NCBI GenBank assembly: GCA_910575605.1
Contig: CAJTEW010000001.1
Location: 248,001 to 312,000 of the forward strand
From: Lachnospiraceae bacterium
Lineage (GTDB): Bacteria; Bacillota; Clostridia; Lachnospirales; Lachnospiraceae
DNA length: 64,000 bases
Direction: 5' to 3'
The notes beneath the pieces were generated by a model that was not told where the DNA came from, did not search any database, and was given only the letters and a program-made list of their open reading frames with translations. The position numbers and the translations under genes were made by a program. Below are positions 8,694 to 18,008 of this stretch, in pieces. The stretch's first letter is position 1. Each line of letters starts with the position of its first letter.

Positions 8694-9199
8694 ATCATCA
8701 TCCCCATAACATAAAGGTCATAGTACCTGCCGTTTAGAAACGTCTGATTTTTGCAGCATCCTTCTACAACAAACCCGAATTTCATATACAGAGAAGCCGC
8801 CGCAGTATTGTCTGTCCTTGTATCAAGGCGTATTCTCGTAGTCACGCCATTTCCTTTGCACCAGTCAATCAGCATTTGAATCATCGTGCTTCCGATTCCC
8901 TGTCCCTGGTATTTCTTCGCCACAACAATTCCCAGTTCTCCTTCATGACGGGACTTAATCTTATGGCTGGAATGAATGGTAGCAATTCCCACAATTTCTT
9001 CCCCGTCAAGTGCTAAAAGCATAGTATTGTTCACATTTCCCTCAAGCCCTTTTATGTCCTCCTCCTGTGCTTTTACATCCAGAGGATACTCGTCCTTTTC
9101 AAAGCTTAAGAAACTAGTCTCCCCTCCTACATAATTGTAAAACTTTACAATTTTCTCTGCATCCTTCACTTCTGGATTGCGGTACGTAATTTTACCCAT
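8690..9199 (-). CDS. GNAT-family N-acetyltransferase
   Basis: A 169-residue protein with the GNAT fold. The acetyl-CoA pyrophosphate loop (motif A) is KKYQGQGIGSTM at about residues 115-126, followed by the motif-B pattern DNTAAASLYMKFGFVVEG near the C terminus. Substrate is not predictable: family members acetylate polyamines, amino acids, antibiotics or protein N-termini. An AGGAGG site lies about 7 bases before the ATG. It is coupled by a 4-base overlap to the unknown gene 8208-8693. Confidence 0.88.
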   Translation of the reverse strand: MGKITYRNPEVKDAEKIVKFYNYVGGETSFLSFEKDEYPLDVKAQEEDIKGLEGNVNNTMLLALDGEEIVGIATIHSSHKIKSRHEGELGIVVAKKYQGQGIGSTMIQMLIDWCKGNGVTTRIRLDTRTDNTAAASLYMKFGFVVEGCCKNQTFLNGRYYDLYVMGMMI

Positions 9200-9364
9200 A
9201 TCAGGCTCCTCCTTTGTTTTTTATATTAATATATTTCCTTTTTGCTCCATCTTCTTTATCTCCATACAGTCACGCCTTCATTTTGCAGTTCTGTCCTAAT
9301 ATTTATTATAACTATATCAAAAACAGACTGAACATACAACGCAGTTTCCTAAGAAATTTCCTGC

Positions 9365-9400
9365 AAAAAAACTCCCGCCAGACATAGCAGGAGTTTTTTT
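9365..9400 (-). terminator. Rho-independent terminator after the alcohol dehydrogenase gene
   Basis: An 11-bp core (AAAAAAACTCC with GGAGTTTTTTT), extended by further pairs, with poly-T on either side, so it can work in both directions. It lies 50 bases past the dehydrogenase stop. The rest of the 250-base gap to 9199 holds no gene. Confidence 0.75.
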
Positions 9401-9450
9401 TCATATCCTCAAATATCATACGTTTTTTAGAACACGACCTGTTCCTGTCT

Positions 9451-10632
9451 TTAGAAATCAACCTCTGTTCCATAATATGTACAGTAAAACAACTTCTCCA
9501 TAGCCGACGAATCAATTGTCCGTGGATTGGAGCCTGTACATGCGTCGCCTACTGCACGCTCTGCAATTTTAGCAGCCTTCTCTTTAAATTCATCCTCATT
9601 GATTCCGAATTCTTTCAATGTTTTCGGAATATTAAGCTTCACATTAAACTCATCAATTTTCTCGCACAGGCTGTTAATAAGCGCCTTTTCAGAAGTTCCT
9701 CCAAGACCCATTCTGCGTGCAATTTCAGCATAGCGCCCTGCAGCCACCTTGTCATGTGCATTATATTTAATAACATATGGCAGATAAATTGCATTTGCAC
9801 AGCCATGCGGAATATGTCCGGTTGAAAACGCTGCACCTGTCTTATGTGCCATAGAGTGTACGATACCAAGCAGTGCATTAGAAAATGCCATTCCTGCCAG
9901 ACACTGTGCATAATGCATCTGCTCTCTTGCATCCATATCACAGCTATAGGAAGCAGGCAGATAATCAAGCACCATCTCAATTGCCTGCAATGCCAGCGGG
10001 TCTGTAAATGGACAGTTAAGCGTAGATACATACGCCTCAATTGCATGTGTCAGCGCATCCATACCTGTATAGGCAACCTGTTTTATAGGAAGCCCTCCTA
10101 CAAGATCCGGATCAACGATTGCAACATCCGGAGTAATATTAAAATCTGCAAGAGGATACTTTATACCTGTCTGGTAATTTGTAATGACAGAAAATGCAGT
10201 AACTTCTGTAGCCGTACCTGATGTAGTCGGAATTGCGGCAAACTTTGCTTTTGTACGAAGCTCTGGGAAGTTAAAAGGAATACACAAATCTTCAAAGGTT
10301 GTCTGAGGATACTCATAAAAAGCCCACATTGCTTTTGCTGCATCAATCGGAGATCCTCCTCCCATCGATACAATCCAGTCCGGCTCAAATCTTCTCATAG
10401 CCTCTGCACCCTTCATAACAGTCTCAACAGACGGGTCCGGCTCAACGCCTTCAAACAGCTCAACCTCCATGCCTGCTTCCTTAAGATAACCGACTGCCTT
10501 GTCTAAAAATCCCTGACGCTTCATGGAACCGCCGCCCACTACAAGAATAGCCTTTTTTCCCTTTAAATTCTTTAATTCCTCCAGGCATCCTTTCCCGTGA
10601 TAAATGTCTCTAGGCAATGTAAATCTGCTCAT
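9451..10632 (-). CDS. Iron-containing (group III) alcohol dehydrogenase
   Basis: The protein reduces short aldehydes to alcohols with NADH (or NADPH), regenerating NAD during fermentation. At 393 residues it has the full family length. Visible are the nucleotide loop GGGSPIDAAKAMW (about 110-122), an NFPELRTKAKFAAIPTTSGT segment (the TTSGTATE motif), and the metal ligands in DALTHAIEAYVS, HSMAHKTGAAF and HGCANAIYLP. It stands alone between its own promoter and terminator. The promoter is covered by two Rex-type operators (10660-10710), so expression most likely rises when NADH is high. The natural substrate (butanol, ethanol or 1,3-propanediol type) is not decided by sequence. Confidence 0.93.
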   Translation of the reverse strand: MSRFTLPRDIYHGKGCLEELKNLKGKKAILVVGGGSMKRQGFLDKAVGYLKEAGMEVELFEGVEPDPSVETVMKGAEAMRRFEPDWIVSMGGGSPIDAAKAMWAFYEYPQTTFEDLCIPFNFPELRTKAKFAAIPTTSGTATEVTAFSVITNYQTGIKYPLADFNITPDVAIVDPDLVGGLPIKQVAYTGMDALTHAIEAYVSTLNCPFTDPLALQAIEMVLDYLPASYSCDMDAREQMHYAQCLAGMAFSNALLGIVHSMAHKTGAAFSTGHIPHGCANAIYLPYVIKYNAHDKVAAGRYAEIARRMGLGGTSEKALINSLCEKIDEFNVKLNIPKTLKEFGINEDEFKEKAAKIAERAVGDACTGSNPRTIDSSAMEKLFYCTYYGTEVDF

Positions 10633-10659
10633 TTTTCTCGTTCTCCTTTTCTTGTTAAA

Positions 10660-10710
10660 TTGTTAATTATTTAACCTGTAATAATTATAACTCTGTTAAA
10701 TAATTAACGC
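10660..10710. promoter_or_regulatory. Two Rex-type operators flanking the -10 of the alcohol dehydrogenase promoter
   Basis: The Rex consensus is TTGTTAA-N4-TTAACAA. Site 1 (10660-10677) matches 12 of 14 fixed positions, site 2 (10693-10710) 11 of 14. Their 14-base cores, 10662-10675 and 10695-10708, are exact inverted copies of each other. A third, weaker overlapping match starts at 10652. Site 2 fills the -35/-10 spacer and site 1 covers the start region, the classic position for repression. Rex itself is encoded at 40181-40822. Confidence 0.72.
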
Positions 10711-10712
10711 AA
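10684..10712 (-). promoter_or_regulatory. Sigma-A promoter of the iron alcohol dehydrogenase
   Basis: Minus strand TTGCGT (10707-10712), 17-base spacer, perfect TATAAT (10684-10689), 51 bases before the ATG. Confidence 0.65.
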
Positions 10713-10721
10713 CAAAACACC

Positions 10722-10758
10722 AAAAAAAGATTGTACTTATTCCTGTACAATCTTTTTT
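10722..10758 (-). terminator. Rho-independent terminator closing the GH172 locus
   Basis: 14-bp perfect stem (10723-10736 with 10745-10758) with 8-base loop and a poly-T tail, 8 bases past the stop of the acetyltransferase gene. The arms are A-rich and T-rich at the base, so it may work both ways. Confidence 0.8.
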
Positions 10759-10766
10759 CGCATATT

Positions 10767-11306
10767 TCATGAGCACAATTTTTTACAGTATACTTCCATC
10801 AGATATTCTTTCCCGGTGCCCTGCTCCTTCTTTTCCGAATATTGATAGACAAACCCGCAGGATAGTGCCAGAGCTTTCGAAGCTTTGTTTTCAGCCCGTG
10901 TATAATAATAAAATTCTTTCCCCTTAAGAACATCTGTACAGTATTTAAGAAGAAGGCAGAGCACCTGCTTTCCATACCCCCTGCCCACATATTCCGGGCC
11001 GAGGGCGATTCCCATTTCCTCATAAATACCTGGTCCTATTAATCCTACCCCTGCAAATCCAATAGCCTGCCCGTGCTTTTTCTCATATATCAGATATGTA
11101 TCATGAGTCTCTTGAAAAAGAATTGTCCTTTTTATCCTGTCCTTTGCTTCCTCCCAGGTAGCAGTAACCTCCCACATCATAAACCGGGCTGTCTCCGGCC
11201 TGGACCATACATTACGGTACATTGCTTCCCAATCTTTAAACCTTGCTTTTCCAAGAAAAATATCCTCTGCCTCTAAAACCATATTTTTATGCCCTACTAT
11301 ATCCAC
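10767..11306 (-). CDS. GNAT-family N-acetyltransferase
   Basis: A 179-residue GNAT protein of the RimJ/RimL-like kind, with the acetyl-CoA loop in PEYVGRGYGKQVL (about 119-131) and NKASKALALSCGF (about 153-165) near the end. It begins 3 bases after the lacI stop and is the last gene before the terminator. The first in-frame start is a GTG (11304-11306) with a poor ribosome site; ATG at 11280-11282 (residue 9) is an alternative. Whether it belongs functionally to the sugar locus or is only co-transcribed is not clear. Confidence 0.82.
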   Translation of the reverse strand: MDIVGHKNMVLEAEDIFLGKARFKDWEAMYRNVWSRPETARFMMWEVTATWEEAKDRIKRTILFQETHDTYLIYEKKHGQAIGFAGVGLIGPGIYEEMGIALGPEYVGRGYGKQVLCLLLKYCTDVLKGKEFYYYTRAENKASKALALSCGFVYQYSEKKEQGTGKEYLMEVYCKKLCS

Positions 11307-11309
11307 TTT

Positions 11310-12335
11310 CTACTTCCACGACTCCCGCATCATAACCTGGGTAGGAAGCAGAACTTTTTTAGGATTCCATATATTTCCTTCCTGCTCTTTGAACATAAGC
11401 TTTGCTAAAAGAAGCTTTGCTCCCTCCCTCCCCATCTCAAAAGCCTCCTGACGTATCGTAGTAATAGATGGAGTATAAATATCTGTCCACGCATAGTCGT
11501 CAAAAATTGTCAGACTGATATCATCTGGAATCCTAATACCCGCTTCTTTTAAATATTTTACGACTCCCATTCCCATCACATTATTGACGACAAAAATTGC
11601 AGTTATATCCGTATGCTCTACCAGTCTTTGGGCTTTCTCCCATGCATCCTTGATATTTGCCTCACACTCACATACATATTCTTTATGCACTTCAAGATTA
11701 TTATCTTCAAAAGCTTTTCTAAAGCCTCTTAACCGCTCATCAGAATTCCTGTATCCTCCTATCCTGGCACATAGGATTCCAATCTTTGTATGCCCTCTTT
11801 TTATCATTCCACTGACTGCATCATAACTGCCTCCAAAGGAATCACTGACTACATAATCCTGATTCATCAGCCCCTCTGGAATTCGGTCAACAAATACATA
11901 CTGCTTATCTTTTAAAAGCTCAGGAACAAATCCATGGTTTCCTGAAGACGGTATAATAATCATTCCATCTATCTGCCGTGTAAGAAGATGTTTGATTTCT
12001 TCCTTTTCCCTGGACAGTTCATCCTTTGTATTAGCCAGCAGTGTACAGTACCCCTGCTCTCTTAAAACTGAATCAATGCCCAGAACAATCTGCATAATAA
12101 AAATGTTAGAATTCTCATCATTTCCAATTGGAATAACAAGGCCGATTGTTTTTGTCCTTTTTGTTCTTAAAGAATGGGCAACTACATTAGGGATATAGCC
12201 CGTGGCATCCATGGCCTCCTTTACCCGTTTTTTTACTTCCTCTGAAACAAACCGGGTTCCATTAATTACATGCGACACTGTAGACACAGATACATTTGCT
12301 TTAGCAGCCACATCCTTCATATTCGCCAAGTTCAT
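11310..12335 (-). CDS. LacI-family transcriptional regulator, probable repressor of the GH172 locus
   Basis: A 341-residue LacI/GalR protein: N-terminal helix-turn-helix VAAKANVSVSTVSHVING (residues about 8-25), hinge helix region PNVVAHSLRTKRTKTIGLVIP, and a periplasmic-binding-protein-like effector domain (about 60-335) that should bind a sugar from the locus. Its gene has its own promoter (12359-12387) yet follows the glycosidase gene by only 63 bases. The palindrome at 20718-20739 has the CG-centred form typical of LacI-family operators and is the obvious target. I prefer the ATG at 12333-12335 over the GTG one codon upstream because of the AAGGA spacing. Confidence 0.92.
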   Translation of the reverse strand: MNLANMKDVAAKANVSVSTVSHVINGTRFVSEEVKKRVKEAMDATGYIPNVVAHSLRTKRTKTIGLVIPIGNDENSNIFIMQIVLGIDSVLREQGYCTLLANTKDELSREKEEIKHLLTRQIDGMIIIPSSGNHGFVPELLKDKQYVFVDRIPEGLMNQDYVVSDSFGGSYDAVSGMIKRGHTKIGILCARIGGYRNSDERLRGFRKAFEDNNLEVHKEYVCECEANIKDAWEKAQRLVEHTDITAIFVVNNVMGMGVVKYLKEAGIRIPDDISLTIFDDYAWTDIYTPSITTIRQEAFEMGREGAKLLLAKLMFKEQEGNIWNPKKVLLPTQVMMRESWK

Positions 12336-12358
12336 CACATCCTTTTATATATATTCCA

Positions 12359-12387
12359 ATTATAGGCAGAAATCTTTCTAAATACAA
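12359..12387 (-). promoter_or_regulatory. Internal sigma-A promoter in front of lacI
   Basis: TTGTAT (12382-12387), 17 bases, perfect TATAAT (12359-12364), 23 bases before the lacI ATG. It lets the repressor be made when the main operon is off. Confidence 0.62.
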
Positions 12388-12398
12388 GAATTTCTTTC

Positions 12399-15125
12399 TC
12401 AAAGCTCCCCTTTTTCTCCTGTTCCTTCCATATGAGACATATATAATACGACCTCATGTCTGCCGGTCAATGAGTTACAAACAAAGTCACAGCTTTGTCC
12501 GTCAATCTCCATTTCATACAGATAAGTCCCCCATCCGTGAACTTTGATATTCAGCACCATCTTCCAAAATGTAAGGCCTCTAAGTGCTATATCCCTTAAA
12601 TCTTCCGGTACTGCAGGGTGAAAGTACATTCCCTTTTCTGTATATTCCAGTCCAAAAACACCATAGAGAATCAGAGAAATAAACCCTGCCGCATTCCATA
12701 ACTGTCCCGGCCATCTCCATGCCCTTCCATCATCTGCATCAATAACCTCATAAAAGGTTTTATTCATCAGGCATACCCTTATCTGCTGGGCAAGAAGCTT
12801 TTTTACAAGGCTGACGTCACCTGATGCTGAAGCCGCAGAGGCAAATCCGGACTGCCAGACCCCCCATACAGAACCGCAGAAATGATTTTTTTCTTTTCGG
12901 TATGGAAATAACTTAATGCCATAAGGAGTCATTGCAGTATCTTCCAGTCTTTCCAAAACAGATTTTCGCTGCCAGTCAGCTGCAATATCAAATCTGCCCC
13001 ATATAGCTCCTTCCTCTCCCGAGGTTTCCCAATACCCTTTTTCAAACGCTTCACTTCCTTCTGGCCCGCTTGTAAAATATCCATAGAATGGATTCCAGTA
13101 TTTTTCCCTGACAGACTGCCTGAGTTTTTTCCCCTTTTCCTTCCATCCTCTCACATCATCCTGCCTTGAATAGCCAATTACATCCGCAATGGCGGCCATA
13201 GATTCATAAGCCTTCATAAAACAGCACTCTGTTCCCAGACTGTATCCTCCGTTTTCCGGTTCCGGGAAGGCGTCATTAGATGTGGCTTTTTCCGCAAAAA
13301 CAAGATTTTTCTCTTCATCATAACGGTTGTCTGCTTCAGAAATATTTGAAACCAGAATCGGCCACATCTCATAAAGAAGTTCCTTATTTCCTGTAGCAAG
13401 ATAATAATCCCACACTCCCACCGGTCCCATTGCAGGACCGTCAGAACCATTATCAAAGCCTTTTTTCATAGCATACACAAGTGTTCTTCCGGCACCTATG
13501 GGATCTATGAGACTCCCACAGCGCATAAGTACATGTACGCTATCTCTAAGCCAGACACCAAAGCTTTCTCCAAAGCCCTGAAATAATCCTGCTGACCATA
13601 AGCCTTCCTGCCCGCTTAATGCAAATTTTTTATCTTTACACTGTTCAAAAACATTCAACGCTATATTGTATGCTGCATTTAAACTGGCCACCGCAGAAGT
13701 AAGCTGCGGGTAATGCTTCAGTCCTGAAGTTCCATACCATATATTCTCCCTGTTTACAATCCGGTTCATATCACCCCAGGGAGTTTTGCGCCAGTCAAAT
13801 TCTTCCACAACTCTTGTGGGAGACACTACCATACAGTCATTTACTGCTGCTGCATCAGGATAACCATAATTTTTATCCCAGACACGATGATAATATACTG
13901 CAAATTCATTACATTTATAAAAAACCGGGTCTAAGTCCCTGTCTATACCAAAACGCTTGAGGTAAAGCTCTGTATCTTCCTTCTGGCAGAGCCCATATAC
14001 CTTCAGCTTCTGGATACAGCATGTACCCAAATTGCAGAAAATCTGAACCTGTGGAATACGGTTTTCTTCAAATGTGCAGTTTTCAAGATTTCCACTGATT
14101 GAATTATCCACCTGCCGGTATACGCTTTCCATACTCTCCTTTAGATAAAAGACTGCTCTGTCTTTACATATAAATTCTGCACATCCGCCATCAATACAGG
14201 CAGTCAAACACAGACAATCCTTGTCGGCAGGTATTTGATATTTTCCCACTCTAAAAGTTCCTTCTATGCTGTTATAAACAGCCTTAATTCCACAAAAATT
14301 CAGTATAATGGCTTCACTTGTATTTGAGACAAGTTCCAGATGAATTTCAAAAGCCTCTGCCGTTATATCATCTGCCTTTCCCTCCGGAGAGACAATCTCA
14401 ATGTTCGGCCAAATTCCCGGTTTTATCCTAAAGCGCAGCACGGCATCAAACTCATTACTAAATTCAATATCTTCCCATTCTCGTTTCCATGTACGCAGCT
14501 CTTCTATCTCTGGTCTATAAGAAAGCTTTCTTACGCCCTTTTCCTCTTCTATACGAAGAATCGGCGTACACAGATTAAAATATGGACACCCCTCCCATTT
14601 AAAACTGCTGCTTGCTGCTATACAGTACCTCCCATCCTCGGACAAATACTGCTTTTCAATATCACCTATAAAAAATGGCTCATTCTCTTCTGCCAAATGC
14701 ACCGCAAAATCATAAAGTATATTTCGTTTTGACACCCTGCGGTTTCTGTTTCTTCCAAAAGGATCATAATCATATTCCAGCTTACTAAAACCCCTTCTTT
14801 CAGACACAGAAAATATATTGTGAATGTTCCCACTTGGAGGGACTGTATGAAAGACTGGCTTTTTGTAAGATAAAATACCTTCTTCCTCCCACCCGATTCC
14901 TTCACACCAGCTCCCTCTTTCTTTTCCGGATTCAACATATAGTACCGTATCGTCTTCCTGGCAGATGGGAATGATTCCCCAAAAATCCACCTTTTGTTTT
15001 GATACCGGAACATTTCCTTCAAATATAGCATAATCTTTTGTGTATATTTTTATATTAATATCTGATGCTCCATGCTCTATCGGAACTTTCAAATATCCTT
15101 TTCGTATTTTCCATTTTTTGAACAT
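12399..15125 (-). CDS. Large six-hairpin-type glycosidase or phosphorylase, intracellular
   Basis: This 908-residue protein has an N-terminal beta-rich half (about 1-440) and a C-terminal (alpha/alpha)6 barrel of the six-hairpin superfamily (about 480-830). Barrel signatures are SGQEGLWSAGLFQGF, SFGVWLRDSVHVLM, MGPVGVWDYYLATGN and AFPEPENGGYSLGTEC, followed by the motif WRWPGQLWNAAGF. GH65, GH94, GH78 and GH63 enzymes share this barrel, but I cannot place it in one family. There is no signal peptide. It sits 11 bases downstream of a GH172 gene and very probably acts after it on the same imported oligosaccharide. The catalytic acids are not certain; Glu and Asp residues in the listed motifs are candidates. 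Confidence 0.75.
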   Translation of the reverse strand: MFKKWKIRKGYLKVPIEHGASDINIKIYTKDYAIFEGNVPVSKQKVDFWGIIPICQEDDTVLYVESGKERGSWCEGIGWEEEGILSYKKPVFHTVPPSGNIHNIFSVSERRGFSKLEYDYDPFGRNRNRRVSKRNILYDFAVHLAEENEPFFIGDIEKQYLSEDGRYCIAASSSFKWEGCPYFNLCTPILRIEEEKGVRKLSYRPEIEELRTWKREWEDIEFSNEFDAVLRFRIKPGIWPNIEIVSPEGKADDITAEAFEIHLELVSNTSEAIILNFCGIKAVYNSIEGTFRVGKYQIPADKDCLCLTACIDGGCAEFICKDRAVFYLKESMESVYRQVDNSISGNLENCTFEENRIPQVQIFCNLGTCCIQKLKVYGLCQKEDTELYLKRFGIDRDLDPVFYKCNEFAVYYHRVWDKNYGYPDAAAVNDCMVVSPTRVVEEFDWRKTPWGDMNRIVNRENIWYGTSGLKHYPQLTSAVASLNAAYNIALNVFEQCKDKKFALSGQEGLWSAGLFQGFGESFGVWLRDSVHVLMRCGSLIDPIGAGRTLVYAMKKGFDNGSDGPAMGPVGVWDYYLATGNKELLYEMWPILVSNISEADNRYDEEKNLVFAEKATSNDAFPEPENGGYSLGTECCFMKAYESMAAIADVIGYSRQDDVRGWKEKGKKLRQSVREKYWNPFYGYFTSGPEGSEAFEKGYWETSGEEGAIWGRFDIAADWQRKSVLERLEDTAMTPYGIKLFPYRKEKNHFCGSVWGVWQSGFASAASASGDVSLVKKLLAQQIRVCLMNKTFYEVIDADDGRAWRWPGQLWNAAGFISLILYGVFGLEYTEKGMYFHPAVPEDLRDIALRGLTFWKMVLNIKVHGWGTYLYEMEIDGQSCDFVCNSLTGRHEVVLYMSHMEGTGEKGEL

Positions 15126-15136
15126 ATTCTCTGCCT

Positions 15137-16264
15137 TTAAATTATCATTTTTTCTACGGAAAGCTGACGGAGAGGATTTTCCCGTTTATCATAGTAAAAC
15201 CATGTACAGCAGGACCAATCTTCCTCCCGTTCAAACAATTCCGGCAATACTTCTTTTGCATTTATGGAGGCAAAATCTATGTCATATCCATTTACAGAAC
15301 GGTATGTATATCCTTTTGTAATATGGTTAAAGAAAAATTTTGCTTTATTCAGCTCATCATCTGTATCTATGCCGCCAATCTGCTGTACGGTTACGCGTAT
15401 ATCCTTATGGAAATACACAGGGTCTGGAATATGAATGCGGTAACATGCAATCTCCATCTTCTCTGTATCGTAAATCTGGCTGCCGTGGTATAGATCATAA
15501 TAGTAATCCTGCCCCCAGGCCGTAGACACATAATCTTCCACACCTGTCCCACAGAGAGTAGGGTACTCTCTATCTCCGTCCAGATAGACCTTCACTTCTC
15601 CTTCACCCCACCATGTTGTAAAAAATTTATCTGTATCGCACCGCACTGAAAGGTTCACGCCAAGATACCGGCCACGTCCTGATATATGCGGCAGAATCTC
15701 AAAATCTCTACACATAACCGTTGGATTCTCACGATTAAAAAAACTGTGAAAATATAATGTATTTTCGTTAAAAACGTCACCCAGTGTATAGTCTACATCA
15801 TAGTAAAAATGTTTAATCTTCTGTCCGCTCCGATTTTTTACGATTACCTTCATTCCGGTTTTAAAGGGCATTGGTATAAAGCAGTTAAAGCTTCTCCCCT
15901 CTGGACTGGAAAACAGTGCATTTTTAACAACAGACATCCTCCCAATCCCGTGGCAGAAAAAATCCCCGATTGGCGCCCTGACTGCCGGTGTATCTGCACC
16001 GTCCCAATACATCTCGATAAGGACGCCTCTTAATGTTTCACTGTTTCTTATATTCATGGTAATCCAGATTCTACGGATCATACCGCTTGTATTCTCTGCA
16101 TGCGCCAGAACCGCATCTGTTCCATCTTCAAGCGTAAACCAGGCTGAACCTTTACGTCCCTTTCGTGCCTGTCCGCCAACGCCGCGTATTCCATCCGGAT
16201 TTTCATGGCTTGCCCATCTTGTCTCTACTCCCGGCTTTATCTCAAATAAACAATCTCTCATCAT
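15137..16264 (-). CDS. GH172 (DUF2961) glycoside hydrolase, first paralogue
   Basis: This 375-residue protein has the DUF2961/GH172 fold: an N-terminal jelly-roll with WITMNIRN and APIGDFFCHG (about 68-105) and the two conserved acids in WWGEGE (Glu221) and GTGVEDY (Glu243), the pair assigned as catalytic in characterised GH172 enzymes. Known members act on alpha-D-fructofuranosides, difructose dianhydride I and alpha-D-arabinofuranosides. No signal peptide is present, so it works on imported sugar. It lies 20 bases after the permease gene 16285-17085. The paralogue at 19334-20689 is in the same operon but quite different in sequence. Confidence 0.85.
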   Translation of the reverse strand: MMRDCLFEIKPGVETRWASHENPDGIRGVGGQARKGRKGSAWFTLEDGTDAVLAHAENTSGMIRRIWITMNIRNSETLRGVLIEMYWDGADTPAVRAPIGDFFCHGIGRMSVVKNALFSSPEGRSFNCFIPMPFKTGMKVIVKNRSGQKIKHFYYDVDYTLGDVFNENTLYFHSFFNRENPTVMCRDFEILPHISGRGRYLGVNLSVRCDTDKFFTTWWGEGEVKVYLDGDREYPTLCGTGVEDYVSTAWGQDYYYDLYHGSQIYDTEKMEIACYRIHIPDPVYFHKDIRVTVQQIGGIDTDDELNKAKFFFNHITKGYTYRSVNGYDIDFASINAKEVLPELFEREEDWSCCTWFYYDKRENPLRQLSVEKMII

Positions 16265-16284
16265 TTTCCTTCTTTCCTTTCCCG

Positions 16285-17085
16285 TTATTTAATACCAGTA
16301 ACCTTAATTCCCTCTTTTAGCTGCTTTTGCAGTAACAAAAATAGTAAAAATACAGGAATTGCAGACATTGCAGCCGTAGCAATCACTTCATTCCATGGTG
16401 TGGAATAACCAGATACCATATTTGCAAGATATACCTGTATTGTCTGGTATTCTTCCTTCTTATTAATAATTAAAGGCCATAGATAATTGTTCCATGTTCC
16501 CAGGAAAAAGGCTATTGTAAGAGGAACAATCATCGGCCTGGATAATGGAAGAACAATCTGCACAAAGAGACGAACCTTCCCGCATCCTTCTACCTCAGCC
16601 GCCTCTTCAAGTTCCTTTGGAAAGTCCAGGTAAAACTGGCGGAACAGAAAAATACCATAGGCATTAAAAAGTGCAGGTATAATTAAACCAGCATAAGAAT
16701 TTTCTATTCCAAGACTCTTACACACCATAAAAAGAGGCACTAAAATAGTCGTAGTCGGAATCATAAGCGTACTTATAATTGTGGTAAAAATCAGCTTTTT
16801 CCCTGGAAAGTCAAGTCTCGCCAAAGCATAACCACACATGGAATGTAAAATCATGGCAACTGCAGTCACTGTTGCAGATACAAACAATGAATTCTTAATA
16901 CTATTCAAAAACTTTGGGTTCAAAACCAGTTTCAGATTATCAAAGGAGATTTTCCGGGGCCACAAAGAGACAACAAAGAGTTCACCCGGCTCTTTAAATG
17001 CTGACATAAACAAAATATAAATTGGGAAAAGCAATATTATGCTAAACACAACAAGTAATATGATTTTAACAGGTTCTTTTTTCAT
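16285..17085 (-). CDS. Carbohydrate ABC transporter permease, MalG type
   Basis: A 266-residue inner-membrane protein with six hydrophobic segments. The cytoplasmic EAA loop, where the ATPase docks, reads EELEEAAEVEGCGKVRLFVQ with the adjacent IVLPLSRPM. It overlaps the partner permease by 4 bases (ATGA), so the two are made in equal amounts. As in many Firmicute sugar importers no ATPase gene is nearby; a shared MsmX/UgpC-type ATPase encoded elsewhere is expected. Confidence 0.92.
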   Translation of the reverse strand: MKKEPVKIILLVVFSIILLFPIYILFMSAFKEPGELFVVSLWPRKISFDNLKLVLNPKFLNSIKNSLFVSATVTAVAMILHSMCGYALARLDFPGKKLIFTTIISTLMIPTTTILVPLFMVCKSLGIENSYAGLIIPALFNAYGIFLFRQFYLDFPKELEEAAEVEGCGKVRLFVQIVLPLSRPMIVPLTIAFFLGTWNNYLWPLIINKKEEYQTIQVYLANMVSGYSTPWNEVIATAAMSAIPVFLLFLLLQKQLKEGIKVTGIK

Positions 17086-17981
17086 ACTCCCTCCCCCTGT
17101 TCTTCTGAGGTAAGCCGCATCTGCACAAATGAAAATACCAACAGGCTGAAAAATAAAAATACAGACAATGCAGAACCATACCCCATTTCCATCATGTTAA
17201 AGGAACGGTCATATATATATAATGCTCCAACTTCCGTTGCCTTGGCTGGTCCCCCTTTTGTCATAACCATAATCAAGTCAAGTACCTGAAAGGATGCAAT
17301 TGTAGTAGTAACCAGTATAAATATACTTGTCTGCCGAATAAGCGGAAATGTAATATATCTGAAAACCTGCCATCTGCCGGCGCCGTCTAAGATTGCCGCC
17401 TCACGGTAGCTTTCTGGTATATCCTTAATTGCAGACAAAAATAAAATCATATTATAGCCCAGGTTAATCCATAAAAGAACAACAATAATACAGACAAGTG
17501 CCTGCTTACCGGAACCAAGGAATTTTTGATTAGACAGTCCTAATGCTTTGAAAGCTGCATTTAAGTATCCTCTTTTTTCATTGTACAAAAACATCCATAA
17601 GGTGGACGCAATTACGGATGTAATTGCAAAAGGCATCAGAAAAGATGTTTTAATAAAGGAACCAGCTTTTGATCTAATTGTGCTGATTAAAGCCGCAAAA
17701 AATAAGGACAGGCAGAAAAGCAGTGGTACATAGAGGACTGTAAGCTTTAAAGTCCGAAGCATTGCATTCCACCAGTTCATATCTTTCCACATGCGAATAT
17801 AATTCGCTGCTCCTACAAATATTTTTTCATTGATAAAATCCCATTTAAAAAAGCTAATATAAAACGCATAGATAATAGGAATAATTACAAATATAAAAAG
17901 ACCGAGAAAATCTGGCAAAATAAATGCATATGCGATTAGATGTTCCTTTCTCCTTCTTTTTGAAATATTACTTTTTTTCAT
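17082..17981 (-). CDS. Carbohydrate ABC transporter permease, MalF/UgpA type
   Basis: A 299-residue permease with six predicted helices; the first begins near residue 15 after a basic cytoplasmic start (KKSNISKRRRKEH). The EAA loop is PESYREAAILDGAGRWQVF. It lies 63 bases behind the solute-binding-protein gene, separated by a stable hairpin (18009-18033), and overlaps the second permease by 4 bases. Confidence 0.92.
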   Translation of the reverse strand: MKKSNISKRRRKEHLIAYAFILPDFLGLFIFVIIPIIYAFYISFFKWDFINEKIFVGAANYIRMWKDMNWWNAMLRTLKLTVLYVPLLFCLSLFFAALISTIRSKAGSFIKTSFLMPFAITSVIASTLWMFLYNEKRGYLNAAFKALGLSNQKFLGSGKQALVCIIVVLLWINLGYNMILFLSAIKDIPESYREAAILDGAGRWQVFRYITFPLIRQTSIFILVTTTIASFQVLDLIMVMTKGGPAKATEVGALYIYDRSFNMMEMGYGSALSVFLFFSLLVFSFVQMRLTSEEQGEGV

Positions 17982-18008
17982 AATGATTTCACCTGCTTTT
18001 CTTAGTCA

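Noticed and set aside
9312-9515. A 67-codon minus-strand frame across the dehydrogenase end
   Set aside because: It runs through the terminator and overlaps the end of the dehydrogenase gene in another frame.
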